Positions 7,792 to 16,859 of a DNA stretch of 64,000 nucleotides are shown in pieces (positions within the stretch are counted from its first letter, which is position 1; each line of letters starts with the position of its first letter). Under the pieces are notes generated by a model. The model was not told the origin of the DNA. It ran no database searches and saw only the letters and a program-made list of their open reading frames with translations. The position numbers were made by a program, and so were the translations under genes. The DNA lies in NCBI RefSeq assembly GCF_041410465.1, contig NZ_CP166961.1:1736001-1800000 (forward strand), read 5' to 3'. This DNA comes from Thalassotalea sp. 273M-4 (lineage in GTDB: Bacteria > Pseudomonadota > Gammaproteobacteria > Enterobacterales > Alteromonadaceae).

Positions 7792-9648
7792 TTAGTTATT
7801 TTCATGCAAGGATTGATAAATATTTTTTGCTAATGCTTTACTGATCCCCGGCACCTTAGTTAATTCATCTTCACTGGCTTTCTTTACTTCTTGCAAGCCG
7901 CCAAGATATTTTAGCAATGCCTGACGCTTTTTCGCGCCAATGCCTGGGATCTCTTCCAAACTCGATTTTTTTGCCTGTTTACCCCGTTTAGCTCGGTGCC
8001 CCGCAATGGCAAACCGATGTGACTCGTCACGAATATGTTGCACTAAATGCAATGCGGGTGATGTAGCTGGTAACGAAATTAATTGGTGACTGCCCGCCAT
8101 AATCAAGGTTTCTAACCCGGGTTTGCGTGATTCACCTTTTGCCACACCAATTAATAATGGGGTTTTCTCAATATTAAGATCATTAAAGAAACTTTCAGCT
8201 CGTGCTAACTGCCCTTTCCCCCCATCGATAAACACTATATCAGGCAGTTTGTCTAAGTCTTTCATTTTGCCATAACGTTTATTTAAGGCAAAAGACATGG
8301 CAGCGTAGTCATCACCTGGGGTAATACCGACAACATTATAGCGTCTATAGTCACTTTTTAACGGGCCTTCGGTATTAAACACCACATTAGATGCAATGGT
8401 TTGTTGGCCCATGGTATGACTGATATCAAAACACTCAATTCGTTCAATCGGTTTGCCTAGATCAAAGACTTGATTAAGCTCATTAAATCTTGCTTGCATC
8501 GACTGCTTATGGCTATTTTTAACTTGCAGAGCATTCTGAGCATTGGTGTTGGCAAGGTTAAGATATTTTGCCCGTTCCGTTCTTACCTTTACCGCAAGTT
8601 TTACTTCTCTTCCAACCTGTTGACTTAATAGCGAAGCCAATTCATTTTTTGCTGATATGTCCATGGGTAAAATAATTTCTTTGGCTATATTACCCTGATC
8701 AACGCCCTCACCTAAATAATGTTGCGCTATGAAAGCACTAATAATTTCTTCATCAGAGGTATCATTGGGAATGGTTGGAAAATAGCTTTTACTGCCCAAT
8801 ATTTTATGATCGCGAATAAACAGCAAATGCATGCAAGCTTGGTTTTTAAAGCGGAAATATCCAACAACATCTAACTCTGATGCCATCCCAGTCACAAATT
8901 GCTGTTGCTGAACTTTGCGCAAGGTTGCTATTTGGTCGCGAAAATGGGCCGCTTGTTCAAACTCAAGCTTGATACTGGCTTGTTCCATTTTACCGACCAA
9001 GACGTTTATCACTTGATCGTTTTTCCCTTTTAAAAACATTCTCGCCAAATCAACTTGTTGCTTGTACTCATCTTGACTAATTTTATCAACACAAGGGGCC
9101 GAGCAACGTTTTAATTGATACTGCAAACATGGGCGTGAGCGAGCGCGATAATAACTGTCTTCACATTGCCTTATTGGAAACAATTTTTGCATTAAGCGCA
9201 GACTTTCCCAAACCGAGCCAATCGTTGGAAACGGACCAAAATATTCACCTTTTATGCGTTTTCCACCTCGATGCGAGGTTAGCCGAGGATGTTTATGATC
9301 GGTAATTAATAAATAAGGGTAGGATTTATCATCTCTTAATAAGACATTGTATTTGGGTTGATATTTCTTAATATAATTATTTTCAAGGATTAATGCTTCA
9401 CCCTCAGTGTGGGTTAAAGTCACATCAATCGCGTGAATTTGTCTGACCAAGGCTCGGGTTTTCACACTACCAAGGTCTTTGCGAAAATAACTGGCGAGAC
9501 GTTTTTTTAGGTTTTTAGCTTTGCCAACATAAATCACCTGTTGATTTACATCGTACATACGGTATACACCGCTTTGCTCACTAACACTGGCTAAAAAAGC
9601 CTTATATTCGAAGGCTTGTTCGGATGGATTAATAGCTTGGTCTGTCAT
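7792..9648 (-). CDS. uvrC: Excinuclease ABC subunit C
   Basis: The nuclease of nucleotide excision repair. With UvrB on DNA it makes both incisions around bulky lesions. The 618-aa protein has the full set of domains: a GIY-YIG nuclease at about residues 17-97 (SGVYRMYD...VIYVGKAKNLKKRL), a Cys cluster near 155-186, a UVR/UvrB-interaction motif near 205-240, the RNase H-like nuclease with ECFDISH and FIDGGKGQL (about 400-475), and C-terminal helix-hairpin-helix repeats (EIPGIGAKKRQALLKYLGG and KVPGISKALAKNIY). It ends 43 nt before pgsA and starts 5 nt after uvrY, so it is part of that operon. Confidence 0.97.
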   Translation of the reverse strand: MTDQAINPSEQAFEYKAFLASVSEQSGVYRMYDVNQQVIYVGKAKNLKKRLASYFRKDLGSVKTRALVRQIHAIDVTLTHTEGEALILENNYIKKYQPKYNVLLRDDKSYPYLLITDHKHPRLTSHRGGKRIKGEYFGPFPTIGSVWESLRLMQKLFPIRQCEDSYYRARSRPCLQYQLKRCSAPCVDKISQDEYKQQVDLARMFLKGKNDQVINVLVGKMEQASIKLEFEQAAHFRDQIATLRKVQQQQFVTGMASELDVVGYFRFKNQACMHLLFIRDHKILGSKSYFPTIPNDTSDEEIISAFIAQHYLGEGVDQGNIAKEIILPMDISAKNELASLLSQQVGREVKLAVKVRTERAKYLNLANTNAQNALQVKNSHKQSMQARFNELNQVFDLGKPIERIECFDISHTMGQQTIASNVVFNTEGPLKSDYRRYNVVGITPGDDYAAMSFALNKRYGKMKDLDKLPDIVFIDGGKGQLARAESFFNDLNIEKTPLLIGVAKGESRKPGLETLIMAGSHQLISLPATSPALHLVQHIRDESHRFAIAGHRAKRGKQAKKSSLEEIPGIGAKKRQALLKYLGGLQEVKKASEDELTKVPGISKALAKNIYQSLHENN

Positions 9649-9653
9649 CCACT

Positions 9654-10298
9654 TTAAAATCCTTTCGAATCTAACATACCATACCGAATCGCAATGTGAG
9701 TCAGTTCGACATCATTAGATACAGACAGTTTTTCAAACATCCGATAACGATAGCTGTTTATCGTTTTACTGCTTAAATTCAACTGTTCGGAAATCGTAAT
9801 GACTTTTTCACCTCGGGTGATCATCATCATGATTTGCAACTCTCGTTCCGAAAGCGTGCTAAATGGGTTAGTATCACTGTCTTGAAATTGACTAAGCGCC
9901 ATTTTTTGAGCAATTTCAGAGGTTAAATAGCGCTGACCGGATTTTACCGCTTTGATTGCGTGGATCATTTCTTCAGGCCCAGCTGCTTTGGTTAAGAACC
10001 CTGACGCGCCAATTTGCATCACTTTGGTCGGAATGGGTTCTTCAACTTGAACGGTTAAAAACAACACTTTAACGTCCGGTGAATAGCGTAAAATCTTTTT
10101 GGTTGCTTCCATACCACCAATGCCGGGCATATTAAGATCCATAAGAACCACATCGGGTGTATGTTGACGACAATACTGAACAGCTTCTTCACCTGTAGAT
10201 GCCTCACTCACCACCTCTATACCTTTTGCATCTTCTAATAATCGTTTAATGCCAGTACGAACCAAGTCATGATCATCTACCAATAATACTTTGATCAC
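9654..10298 (-). CDS. uvrY: Response regulator UvrY/GacA (LuxR-type HTH)
   Basis: The response regulator of the BarA/UvrY (GacS/GacA) system, which in gammaproteobacteria activates CsrB/C-type small RNAs. The receiver domain has the acidic pair in LLVDDHDLVR, the phosphorylatable Asp in VVLMDLNMPG and the conserved Thr/Lys (FLT...TKA). The C-terminal LuxR HTH reads LSERELQIMMMITRGEKVITIS. I chose the GTG at 10298 (VIKVLLVDDH, 214 aa) because AAGGAAGAG precedes it by 4 nt and it matches the usual protein start; another GTG 18 nt upstream would add six basic residues. The cognate sensor kinase is not in the window. Confidence 0.93.
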   Translation of the reverse strand: MIKVLLVDDHDLVRTGIKRLLEDAKGIEVVSEASTGEEAVQYCRQHTPDVVLMDLNMPGIGGMEATKKILRYSPDVKVLFLTVQVEEPIPTKVMQIGASGFLTKAAGPEEMIHAIKAVKSGQRYLTSEIAQKMALSQFQDSDTNPFSTLSERELQIMMMITRGEKVITISEQLNLSSKTINSYRYRMFEKLSVSNDVELTHIAIRYGMLDSKGF

Positions 10299-10430
10299 TT
10301 TTCTCTTCCTTATCACCTTAATATGAAATTGCTTTTACAAGCAGCATTGTAGCGTAATCCAACATCTTAGGTCATGATTAAAATGTTTATTTAACGCGAT
10401 TATAATGCCCAAGTTTTAGCGAACACTTGT

Positions 10431-10691
10431 TTACAGCTTATTTTCTGTAAGCCAGTTGTTCAACAACCCAATTTGGCCATTTTTATAGGCGGCATAAGTG
10501 ATCCGCATAGCATTAGACAAAATTGTGCTGTCGGTCCAACCTGTTTGCGCGCTGATGTTCTCATAGCACTCCATAGCTTCTGCTGAAAGGTAACCTCTAA
10601 CTTCTTTTTTTCCAACGTTTTTTTGACGCTCTCGATACCTTTTCTGTTTTTCAGCATTGGTCAGAGCTGTTTTAGGCTTTTTATTTGGCAT
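10431..10691 (-). CDS. Small basic protein, possible ribbon-helix-helix DNA-binding
   Basis: Not firmly recognised. The start [19 protein letters not shown] has AGAGAG about 7 nt upstream and gives 86 aa; an in-frame extension to 10814 has no supporting features. The N-terminal third is strongly basic ([17 protein letters not shown]), followed by [35 protein letters not shown]. That strand-helix-helix layout resembles RHH/CopG-like proteins that begin with the same basic motif. It is divergent from fabA, with their upstream regions facing each other, so it could be a local regulator; that is inference only. Confidence 0.55.
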   Translation of the reverse strand: MPNKKPKTALTNAEKQKRYRERQKNVGKKEVRGYLSAEAMECYENISAQTGWTDSTILSNAMRITYAAYKNGQIGLLNNWLTENKL

Positions 10692-10935
10692 AATACTCTC
10701 TACTTGTTGCAATGTATTCTTATGGTTACGCATAACTAAAAAAATTGCAATTAATAAAAAAAGTTGTTGTCTGGCGTACGCGTGTACGCTAAAGTTCAAG
10801 CTACAAGTGTTCACTGAAAGAACAACAATTATCGCCCTTTCATCAGAAAAAATTAGAGCAAATATGGATCAACACAATACTATAAGCCCAGCAGATGCGG
10901 CAGAAATTGATACAAACTATGAAACTTGGACTCCT

Positions 10936-11451
10936 ATGGAACCACAAAATTCTTACGATAAAGAAGGCTTGATTAAAGCAGGCACGGGTGAATTATTCGG
11001 CCCTGGTAACTCTAAACTTCCATCTGACAACATGTTGATGATGGATCGCATCCTTAAAATCACCGAAGACGGTGGTCAATATGGTAAAGGCGAGATCATT
11101 GCCGAATTAGACATCAATCCTGATCTTTGGTTTTTCGATTGTCACTTTAAAGGCGACCCAGTTATGCCTGGTTGTTTAGGCTTAGATGCAATGTGGCAAT
11201 TAGTTGGTTTTTATTTAGCATGGTCAGGTGGCCCAGGCAAAGGCCGAGCACTAGGTGTAGGTGAAGTAAAATTCACTGGTCAAATTTTACCAACGAATAA
11301 AAAAGTTACCTACAAAATAGACTTAAAACGCGTTATTAAGCGTAAACTATTTATGGGCATTGGCGATGGTACGGTTTCGGTCGATGGTAAAGTTATTTAC
11401 ACTGCCACCGATTTGAAAGTGGGTTTATTTACCGATACTTCATCGTTTTAA
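10936..11451 (+). CDS. fabA: 3-hydroxydecanoyl-ACP dehydratase/isomerase
   Basis: A cytoplasmic dimeric hot-dog-fold enzyme that dehydrates 3-hydroxydecanoyl-ACP and isomerises the product to cis-3-decenoyl-ACP, the branch point to unsaturated fatty acids. The active-site His70 ([16 protein letters not shown]) and Asp84 ([14 protein letters not shown]) fall at their classical positions with the start [16 protein letters not shown], 171 aa. This is why I prefer 10936 over the in-frame ATG at 10864 (195 aa), although AGAG 5 nt before 10864 makes that start possible. The intergenic region with the divergent small gene should hold the promoter. It is transcribed alone and followed by a terminator. 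Confidence 0.95.
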   Translation: MEPQNSYDKEGLIKAGTGELFGPGNSKLPSDNMLMMDRILKITEDGGQYGKGEIIAELDINPDLWFFDCHFKGDPVMPGCLGLDAMWQLVGFYLAWSGGPGKGRALGVGEVKFTGQILPTNKKVTYKIDLKRVIKRKLFMGIGDGTVSVDGKVIYTATDLKVGLFTDTSSF

Positions 11452-11554
11452 TCTAAAGATAGAGAATATATCTGCCTCATTTTGTCTAAACATTAACAAA
11501 CCAAGAGGCTCGCCATTTACCTTTCTTGTATTTGGTATGGCGTTATCAAAAAAG

Positions 11555-11591
11555 AAAAAGGGTTATGAAATAACATTCATAGCCCTTTTTG
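11555..11591 (+). terminator. Rho-independent terminator after fabA
   Basis: A 13-bp stem aaaaagggttatg / catagcccttttt (11555-11567 and 11578-11590, one G-U pair) with a 10-nt loop, ending in Ts. It lies about 100 nt past the fabA stop. Confidence 0.8.
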
Positions 11592-12024
11592 TATAAGCGT
11601 TTTGTGGCACCTGGAGTCATTAACTAAGTTAGAAAAATAAAGTCGTCATAGCATAACGCTTTTGAATGGACTTCCTCCAGTTTCAAAGTGACTTTAATGT
11701 CGCTTGTGTGTCACTCTCTACCCATTAACAATATCTAATATACGTGCATTTGATCCCAAGCCGAGCCGAATTCATCAAATGATTAAGGTGATAACAACCT
11801 ATTCCGTTGCATTGCGTTTTAAATTGAGCCTATTTAGACCAAGAGTTGTCATTAAAGCGAGCCATCAATTTGACGCTACAATAATGGATGCTTGAAGGTT
11901 TATTCTGTTATTGTGGATCGGATTACAATTCAATCCGTGGTTCCGTTTTAAATGCCAATTAACACTAAATTAGTCTAATATTTAATTCACTTAGTATGGA
12001 TTCTCGATAAATGGCAGGTGTACT
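11592..12024. other. Intergenic region, no gene seen
   Basis: About 430 bases after the fabA terminator. The reading frames in it are short, without ribosome-binding sites or protein-like composition. A weak inverted repeat cggatt/aatccg lies at 11919-11937. The last part probably holds the promoter of the small gene at 12025. Confidence 0.5.
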
Positions 12025-12297
12025 GTGGATCTTCAACAAAAAGATAAAGGTGTTATTGCCGTGATATTAAAGCGTTTTGAAACAGAGCGCTTAGCAAAAG
12101 TAAAAAAGTTGCAAGCGAAAGTCGACGCTGGTGGCGTGTTAGATGAGTACGATACAGCCTTTTTACAGCAAGTTTTTGACGATGCGCATCAAGTGATGGA
12201 TGTGGTTAAGCGTCATCCAGAATACGGTAAATTAGCCAAAGGCATATTACAGATGTACAACGACATCATGTCTAAGTCGCAGGAAAATAGCAAATAG
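12025..12297 (+). CDS. Conserved small helical protein, unknown function
   Basis: The 90-aa product starts at GTG with AGGTG 4 nt upstream. It is highly charged and helical: GVIAVILKRFETERLAKV, then KVDAGGVLDEYDTAFLQQVF and DDAHQVMDVVKRHPEYGKLA. It has no signal peptide, membrane segment or cysteines, so it is cytoplasmic. The composition is fully protein-like and I believe homologues occur in related marine gammaproteobacteria, but I cannot name a family. It stands alone between fabA and an MFS gene on the opposite strand. Confidence 0.65.
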   Translation: MDLQQKDKGVIAVILKRFETERLAKVKKLQAKVDAGGVLDEYDTAFLQQVFDDAHQVMDVVKRHPEYGKLAKGILQMYNDIMSKSQENSK

Positions 12298-12373
12298 CAA
12301 TTGACTATTGTTCACCCTTTTATGTCTTTTGCCTGATGAAGTTACGCAAGTTAACTTCAGCTGGCAAATAAGG

Positions 12374-13627
12374 TTAATTACAAATCTCTGACTTTCTATT
12401 GATTTCGTTACCAATAAACTCCCGAATATTTAAATTCAAAAAGCTTAAAATTGTGATTACTAGAATTGATACTGAAGAAAACATGAATATTAAGGCCGTA
12501 TCGTTATTTATTAATGTCCCCAAAAAACCACTTAATAATAAGCCTAAGGGCAATAAAGCACTTGAAACGGCCATCAATAGACTCATAACCCTTCCCCTTA
12601 ATTCATCAGGTGTGCCTTCTTGAAATAAAGTTATCGACTGTAAATTGAAAAGCCCCAATCCCAGCCCTACAATGCAGATTGAAAATAAAGAGTGAAAAGA
12701 AATTTTACTTTGACTCAATAGGTATATCCCTATTGCTATTGATAACATTCCAACAAACATTTTAAAAGTTCGGCCTAAACTTTTTAAAGAAATCGAAGCT
12801 GATACCCAGTAACCTAATATACTTCCAAGAGCCATTGCCGCTAATAAAAATCCATACCAGTTAGCTTTTTCTTGGATTTGCTCGGTAACATGAAAAGGTA
12901 AAAATAGCATTATAGGAGCTAAAAATAAGTTTACAGAAGATGCAAATAACATCGATGGAAACATGCCTTTGTTGCTCTTTACATACTTTAACCCTATGAC
13001 TAAGTTCTCTTTATATTCACTAAACGTTGATTTTATATCTTTAGAAATTCTTTTTTCTTTATCAGTTGTTTTTATGAAAGCTTGGCTGATGGCTGAGAAA
13101 ATATAGGAAATTGAATCAAATAGAAAAAGCAATGGGGCACCAAAGAGTCTATATAATATACCACCAAGCAATTGACCAATGATATTTGAAAATTGAGCAC
13201 TAGATTGGAAAGCAGCAACAGTTTTAGATAACTTTTCTTGGCTTACCAGTTCAGGTATCAAAGAATCAACTGTTGGCTGAAAAAATGCTCTAGAAATACC
13301 TAAAATTATAGAAACGAACCCAAAAGCTAGAATGATCAAATTATTGTTGAACTCCCAGAAAATTAAAATAAATAAAGCAAATACTGATAGTCCTCGTAGA
13401 AAGTCAGTAAGTATGATTATTTTTTTCTTTGAATAAATATCTGCAAAAACACCTGCTAATGGACCTAAGAGAGAACTTGGTAAAATAGAAAGTATCATCA
13501 TGGTGCTCATCAAAATCGATGATTTTGCATTTTCCATAAGCCAAAACATCATCGCTATTGTATATGCCTGCATTCCAAGCTGACTGATGAGTTGTCCCTG
13601 CCAAAGAAGAAATATATTTCGATTCAA
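12374..13627 (-). CDS. MFS transporter, macrolide/siderophore-exporter-like
   Basis: A 417-aa inner-membrane transporter with about 12 hydrophobic helices and the major-facilitator motif A between helices 2 and 3 (GVFADIYSKKKIIILTD). The overall pattern (MNRNIFLLWQGQLISQLG at the start, RAFFQPTVDSLIPELV after helix 4, DELRGRVMSLLMAVS near helix 10) fits the MFS_3 group that includes MefA-type macrolide exporters and EntS-type siderophore exporters. Substrate is unknown. The gene is visibly richer in A+T and in Ile, Lys and Ser codons than its neighbours and is followed upstream by a coding remnant, suggesting acquisition by transfer (inference). Confidence 0.82.
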   Translation of the reverse strand: MNRNIFLLWQGQLISQLGMQAYTIAMMFWLMENAKSSILMSTMMILSILPSSLLGPLAGVFADIYSKKKIIILTDFLRGLSVFALFILIFWEFNNNLIILAFGFVSIILGISRAFFQPTVDSLIPELVSQEKLSKTVAAFQSSAQFSNIIGQLLGGILYRLFGAPLLFLFDSISYIFSAISQAFIKTTDKEKRISKDIKSTFSEYKENLVIGLKYVKSNKGMFPSMLFASSVNLFLAPIMLFLPFHVTEQIQEKANWYGFLLAAMALGSILGYWVSASISLKSLGRTFKMFVGMLSIAIGIYLLSQSKISFHSLFSICIVGLGLGLFNLQSITLFQEGTPDELRGRVMSLLMAVSSALLPLGLLLSGFLGTLINNDTALIFMFSSVSILVITILSFLNLNIREFIGNEINRKSEICN

Positions 13628-14174
13628 TGAAACTCCTTTAAATACTCGATAGATAAGTAGTGTTCTGAAAGACTATAATTCGCTCTTTTCTGCTGTTAGG
13701 TGTTTGATTTAATTTAACTTACTTTAATCTAATGTACGATTACCTTCTTGTCAATAAACTTTTTATTCGTCTCAGCAATTGGGTAACCGATCTCTAAGAT
13801 ATCATCTTTCAATGACTTTAAAGTAACTCTAGCATCCTCATTTAGCGAGTAAGGAAGGAACCGCTCGCCGCACAAAAGTTATCTGCTATTGTACAGATAG
13901 ATACTGCTCACCAAGAAAGATTTGAAAGCGAAGCCAAGTAACTAGCTGAAAAGCTTCAACGTAAGTCCTACAGGCAAAGTTAGATATTTACGCTGCAATT
14001 TGTGCCGTTATGTAATTGACATGCCCCAAACGCATGTCAAAGACATAAAGTATTCTAAGTGCTATCAGCCTCTATCTCTGGCTAAAATATAATCCCCACG
14101 AGCTGATTTTCAATCGCTAGAGATCTGTTTTGCTACAATATATCGTGGGAATTATGATCTTCAGGCACTACGAT
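13628..14174. other. Gene-poor region with one coding remnant
   Basis: About 550 bases between the MFS gene and the TonB-C gene. Apart from the remnant at 13729-13878 I see no gene, RNA or repeat. The part next to 13628 should contain the MFS gene promoter. Confidence 0.45.
13729..13878 (-). pseudogene. Coding remnant, C-terminal ~49 codons of an unknown protein
   Basis: On the minus strand an open stretch encodes ...RFLPYSLNEDARV TLKSLKDDILEIGYPIAETN ending ...IDKKVIVH and a stop at 13729-13731. It is preceded directly by an in-frame stop and has no start codon. Composition is protein-like, so it is probably the tail of a gene lost from this site. I do not recognise the family. Confidence 0.35.
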
Positions 14175-14603
14175 TTATTCTGCTCTAACCTTAATTTTCT
14201 CAACGTTGGCGTATTGCGTTCCCGCCGGCTTTTCTGACAAGGAAAATTCAATCGCTACATATTGGTTACGATGTTTTTGTGCTGACTTCGTGTAAACCCA
14301 CTTCTGGAGCCCAAGTATGGTTGGGGCATCAAAAAGACCATCGAGATCTGAAGCAACCACTTGAATATCAGACACATTTCCATCTTTTTCTATACTGAAA
14401 TTGACTAATACACTGCCTTCTAAGCCATTTTTAATCGCGTACTTAGGATAAACAGGCAATGCCCTTTTCACCACAGACACCTCAGTAACATCGGCGCTCA
14501 AGGTGTTAAATGACAATAAACTGAGTATGAGTACAATTCCAACGGGTACTGCACGCAGTGTACGAGTGAGCGCATGCAATAAATTAATCAGTGGTCTTTT
14601 CAT
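14175..14603 (-). CDS. Secreted TonB C-terminal-domain protein
   Basis: A 142-aa protein with a signal peptide (hydrophobic core VGIVLILSLLSFNTL, cleavage near LSA-D) and a single TonB_C-like domain: ALPVYPKYAIKNGLEGSVLV, then NFSIEKDGNVSDIQVVASD and LFDAPTILGLQKWVY. It lacks the membrane anchor plus Pro-rich spacer of a true energy transducer, so it is more likely a periplasmic TonB-fold protein than a working TonB. AAGGAAA upstream of the ATG serves as ribosome-binding site. No TonB-dependent receptor or exbBD lies nearby. Its role is unknown. Confidence 0.78.
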   Translation of the reverse strand: MKRPLINLLHALTRTLRAVPVGIVLILSLLSFNTLSADVTEVSVVKRALPVYPKYAIKNGLEGSVLVNFSIEKDGNVSDIQVVASDLDGLFDAPTILGLQKWVYTKSAQKHRNQYVAIEFSLSEKPAGTQYANVEKIKVRAE

Positions 14604-15188
14604 GGTGTTTTCCTTTTTTGTTTTTATAGGTGGTGATTCAATGCCTATGGCACTTTAATGGACAAAGGCAGGCAATATCCGTTTTGTTACGAACTGACGA
14701 TATCTGTAGTAGCGTAGTTATTTTGTTCACCTAATTAGAGATATATCGTTGGGACAGGTGAATAATGAAACTCTTTTTAGAATAAAAGAGATTATTATAA
14801 ATATTATAAAGGGCTGTTGTACGTTCAAAACGGGACTTACTTTTTCTCGATCATTTTTTCTAATGTCGTCTTTCGACCAGAGAAAAACTGAAAATAGGTG
14901 TGAAAAACAAATATATCTAAAAGTACCGCTAGAAGTGAAATCCCGCCCAAAATAAATCCTATAATTTCCACTGAAATACCTTATTTGAAAGTTTGCTACA
15001 TTGCTTAATTCAATGTCACCTTATAGCGCGCAACGGCCATTAACCGCTAAATTCATTAATCAATAACTTACGTTATTATTGATAACTCTGCAAATTTACC
15101 ATGACTCGACTCGTTTACTTGTCTGGTAAAAATACAATCTGTCGTGATAACATCGATACTATAGAATAAAAATCACCAAAGGATTGTC
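14604..15188. other. Intergenic region between divergent genes, nothing further seen
   Basis: About 585 AT-rich bases upstream of both the TonB-C gene (leftward) and the esterase-like gene (rightward). No credible gene or RNA was found; short reading frames here lack ribosome-binding sites. Confidence 0.45.
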
Positions 15189-16364
15189 ATGTATATCAAC
15201 CGTTTAGTAGCTATAATAGCTTTATGTTCATGTTTTTTCGTCAATGCCGCGACTAATAGCATTCAAGATCAAATTCAATTGCTTCATCCAAGCTTTGAAA
15301 AGCCCTTAAGCTTCAATGTCTCTCTTCCTTCGGGCTATGCCAACAATAAGAAAAAATCGTATATATTAATGTTCGACTTTCACCCAAATGCCGATACATA
15401 TCTTAGGGGAATGCATGACTGGATGAGTCACAATGGCGAATGGCCGTGGCTACAGACAATCATTGTAACTCCGGCTCAGGGAAATAGAGTTGGGATGCTT
15501 TTTGATTCTTCAGGAAAAACGACCCCCCTCCTAGATTTTTTTGAGACCCAACTTCTCCCTGAAATTGATAGTAAGTACAGAACTAACGGCTTTAGAATAA
15601 TGAGCGGATTTAGGAGCAACGGCACACTAGTGTTGTCTACTTTAATTAATAAACCTGAAATGTTTGATGCGTATATCGCTATCAGTCCGGAGTTGCAAGA
15701 TGACTACGCTGGAATATTATCAACGGCTCAATCGAAATTAGAAAAAGTTAAAAACACTCCCAAATTTTTACTGTTTAGTCACGGAACAAACATAAAAGAA
15801 GAACACCAATTGCAGTCTTATGGTCAACTTCAAGCCTTACTATCTAATCATGCCCCTGAATCGTTAGATTGGCATTACAAGCATTATGAAGAGTATTATT
15901 TTATGTCGTTACCCCTCGTTTCAGTGATTACGGGAATAGAAAAGCTCTTTGATGATATTAATGATGGATTGCCTCCTGAATCAGCTATATCCCAGCAGGG
16001 AGTTGATTCTATCGTGAGGCATTATAATTACTTATCTAAACAAAAATACGGATTTGAAGTTTCGCCTAAAACGTCGATAAATAATTTAGGTTTTTACTTA
16101 CTAGAGAACTTGCCAGAAAAAGGCATCAGAGTTTTCAAAGAAATGGTAAAACGATACCCGACTGACGCATATAGCCACCATAATCTTGCTAGAGCTTATG
16201 CCGAAATTGGAGATTATGACACAGCGGTTAAGTACCAAAGTCATGCCGTTAAAATTGCCGATAATATGCTTACATGGCACCAAAAAAGGCATCGTAGATT
16301 TTTAGAAGAATATACCGCTAAAGCTAATAACACCAAATCCACTAAGTCTTTGCACACTCAGTGA
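15189..16364 (+). CDS. Secreted esterase-fold protein with C-terminal TPR, catalytic Ser apparently missing
   Basis: A 391-aa exported protein with a signal peptide (MYINRLVAIIALCSCFFVNA, cleavage after residue 20). Residues about 30-260 follow the putative-esterase alpha/beta-hydrolase pattern: LPSGYANNKKKSYILMFDFH at the start, a central ELLPEIDSKYRTNG-like helix and PEMFDAYIAISPEL after the elbow. At the nucleophile elbow, where active members have G-x-S-x-G, this protein reads GFRSNG (residues 140-145), placing Arg142 where the nucleophilic Ser is expected. Residues about 300-370 contain a TPR-like unit (DAYSHHNLARAYAEIGDYDT). It may thus be a non-catalytic member, or Ser143 may take over; alignment is needed. 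AAAGGATT precedes the ATG. Confidence 0.72.
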   Translation: MYINRLVAIIALCSCFFVNAATNSIQDQIQLLHPSFEKPLSFNVSLPSGYANNKKKSYILMFDFHPNADTYLRGMHDWMSHNGEWPWLQTIIVTPAQGNRVGMLFDSSGKTTPLLDFFETQLLPEIDSKYRTNGFRIMSGFRSNGTLVLSTLINKPEMFDAYIAISPELQDDYAGILSTAQSKLEKVKNTPKFLLFSHGTNIKEEHQLQSYGQLQALLSNHAPESLDWHYKHYEEYYFMSLPLVSVITGIEKLFDDINDGLPPESAISQQGVDSIVRHYNYLSKQKYGFEVSPKTSINNLGFYLLENLPEKGIRVFKEMVKRYPTDAYSHHNLARAYAEIGDYDTAVKYQSHAVKIADNMLTWHQKRHRRFLEEYTAKANNTKSTKSLHTQ

Positions 16365-16859
16365 GAATAAAAACCTTTAAAGTTCGCCCTTTGGCAGTGC
16401 ATCAGATATTCATTAATGGCTTTAAATTTTTGTACCATATTATGACTATGCTAAAAAAATTAACGTGTTAATGAACCTCTGATGTTACTTTGTGTTGGGT
16501 AAGAACTTAATGGGATTGGTATAATGTGACTCTGAATTTAGAAATTCTATTAAGCAAAACACTCTGCTGTTGTCGTGACATGCAGCGGCAGTCATTCGCT
16601 AAAAGCGGAAGTTAAGCTGTGGCCTACCTAGTTGTCGCCTACATAAATCCACCCTAACGGTATCGAAGGGAAAATCAAATAGCGCGATACTTACTACAAT
16701 AAGTTTATGTTGGACAGATATTTGTCCAATAGACAATCCCTTTAGCTCTAAGCTAGTTGGTCGAGCCAAAGGGATTTATAGGGCACAGTTCACCATTTGT
16801 GCAGACAAAAGGTAATGGCTTGATACTACAGCCTTGTGTTCAGATGGGATAAATGAACG
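16365..16859. other. Intergenic region with an inverted repeat
   Basis: About 495 bases between convergent genes. A 14-bp inverted repeat aatccctttagctc / gagccaaagggatt (16735-16748 and 16763-16776, one G-U pair) with a 14-nt loop may act as terminator, but no clear T tract follows on either strand. Nothing else is recognised. Confidence 0.45.

Noticed and set aside
10657..10935. N-terminal extension of fabA
   Set aside because: It runs back through the divergent gene's promoter; family alignment places the start at 10936, with 10864 as the only reasonable alternative.
11704..11895. 63-codon reading frame after fabA
   Set aside because: No ribosome-binding site, no recognisable domain; taken as chance.
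14175..14603. Functional TonB energy transducer
   Set aside because: It lacks the retained N-terminal anchor plus Pro-rich spacer, and exbB/exbD are absent.
14749..14955. 68-codon reading frame upstream of the esterase-like gene
   Set aside because: AT-rich, without ribosome-binding site or conserved features.
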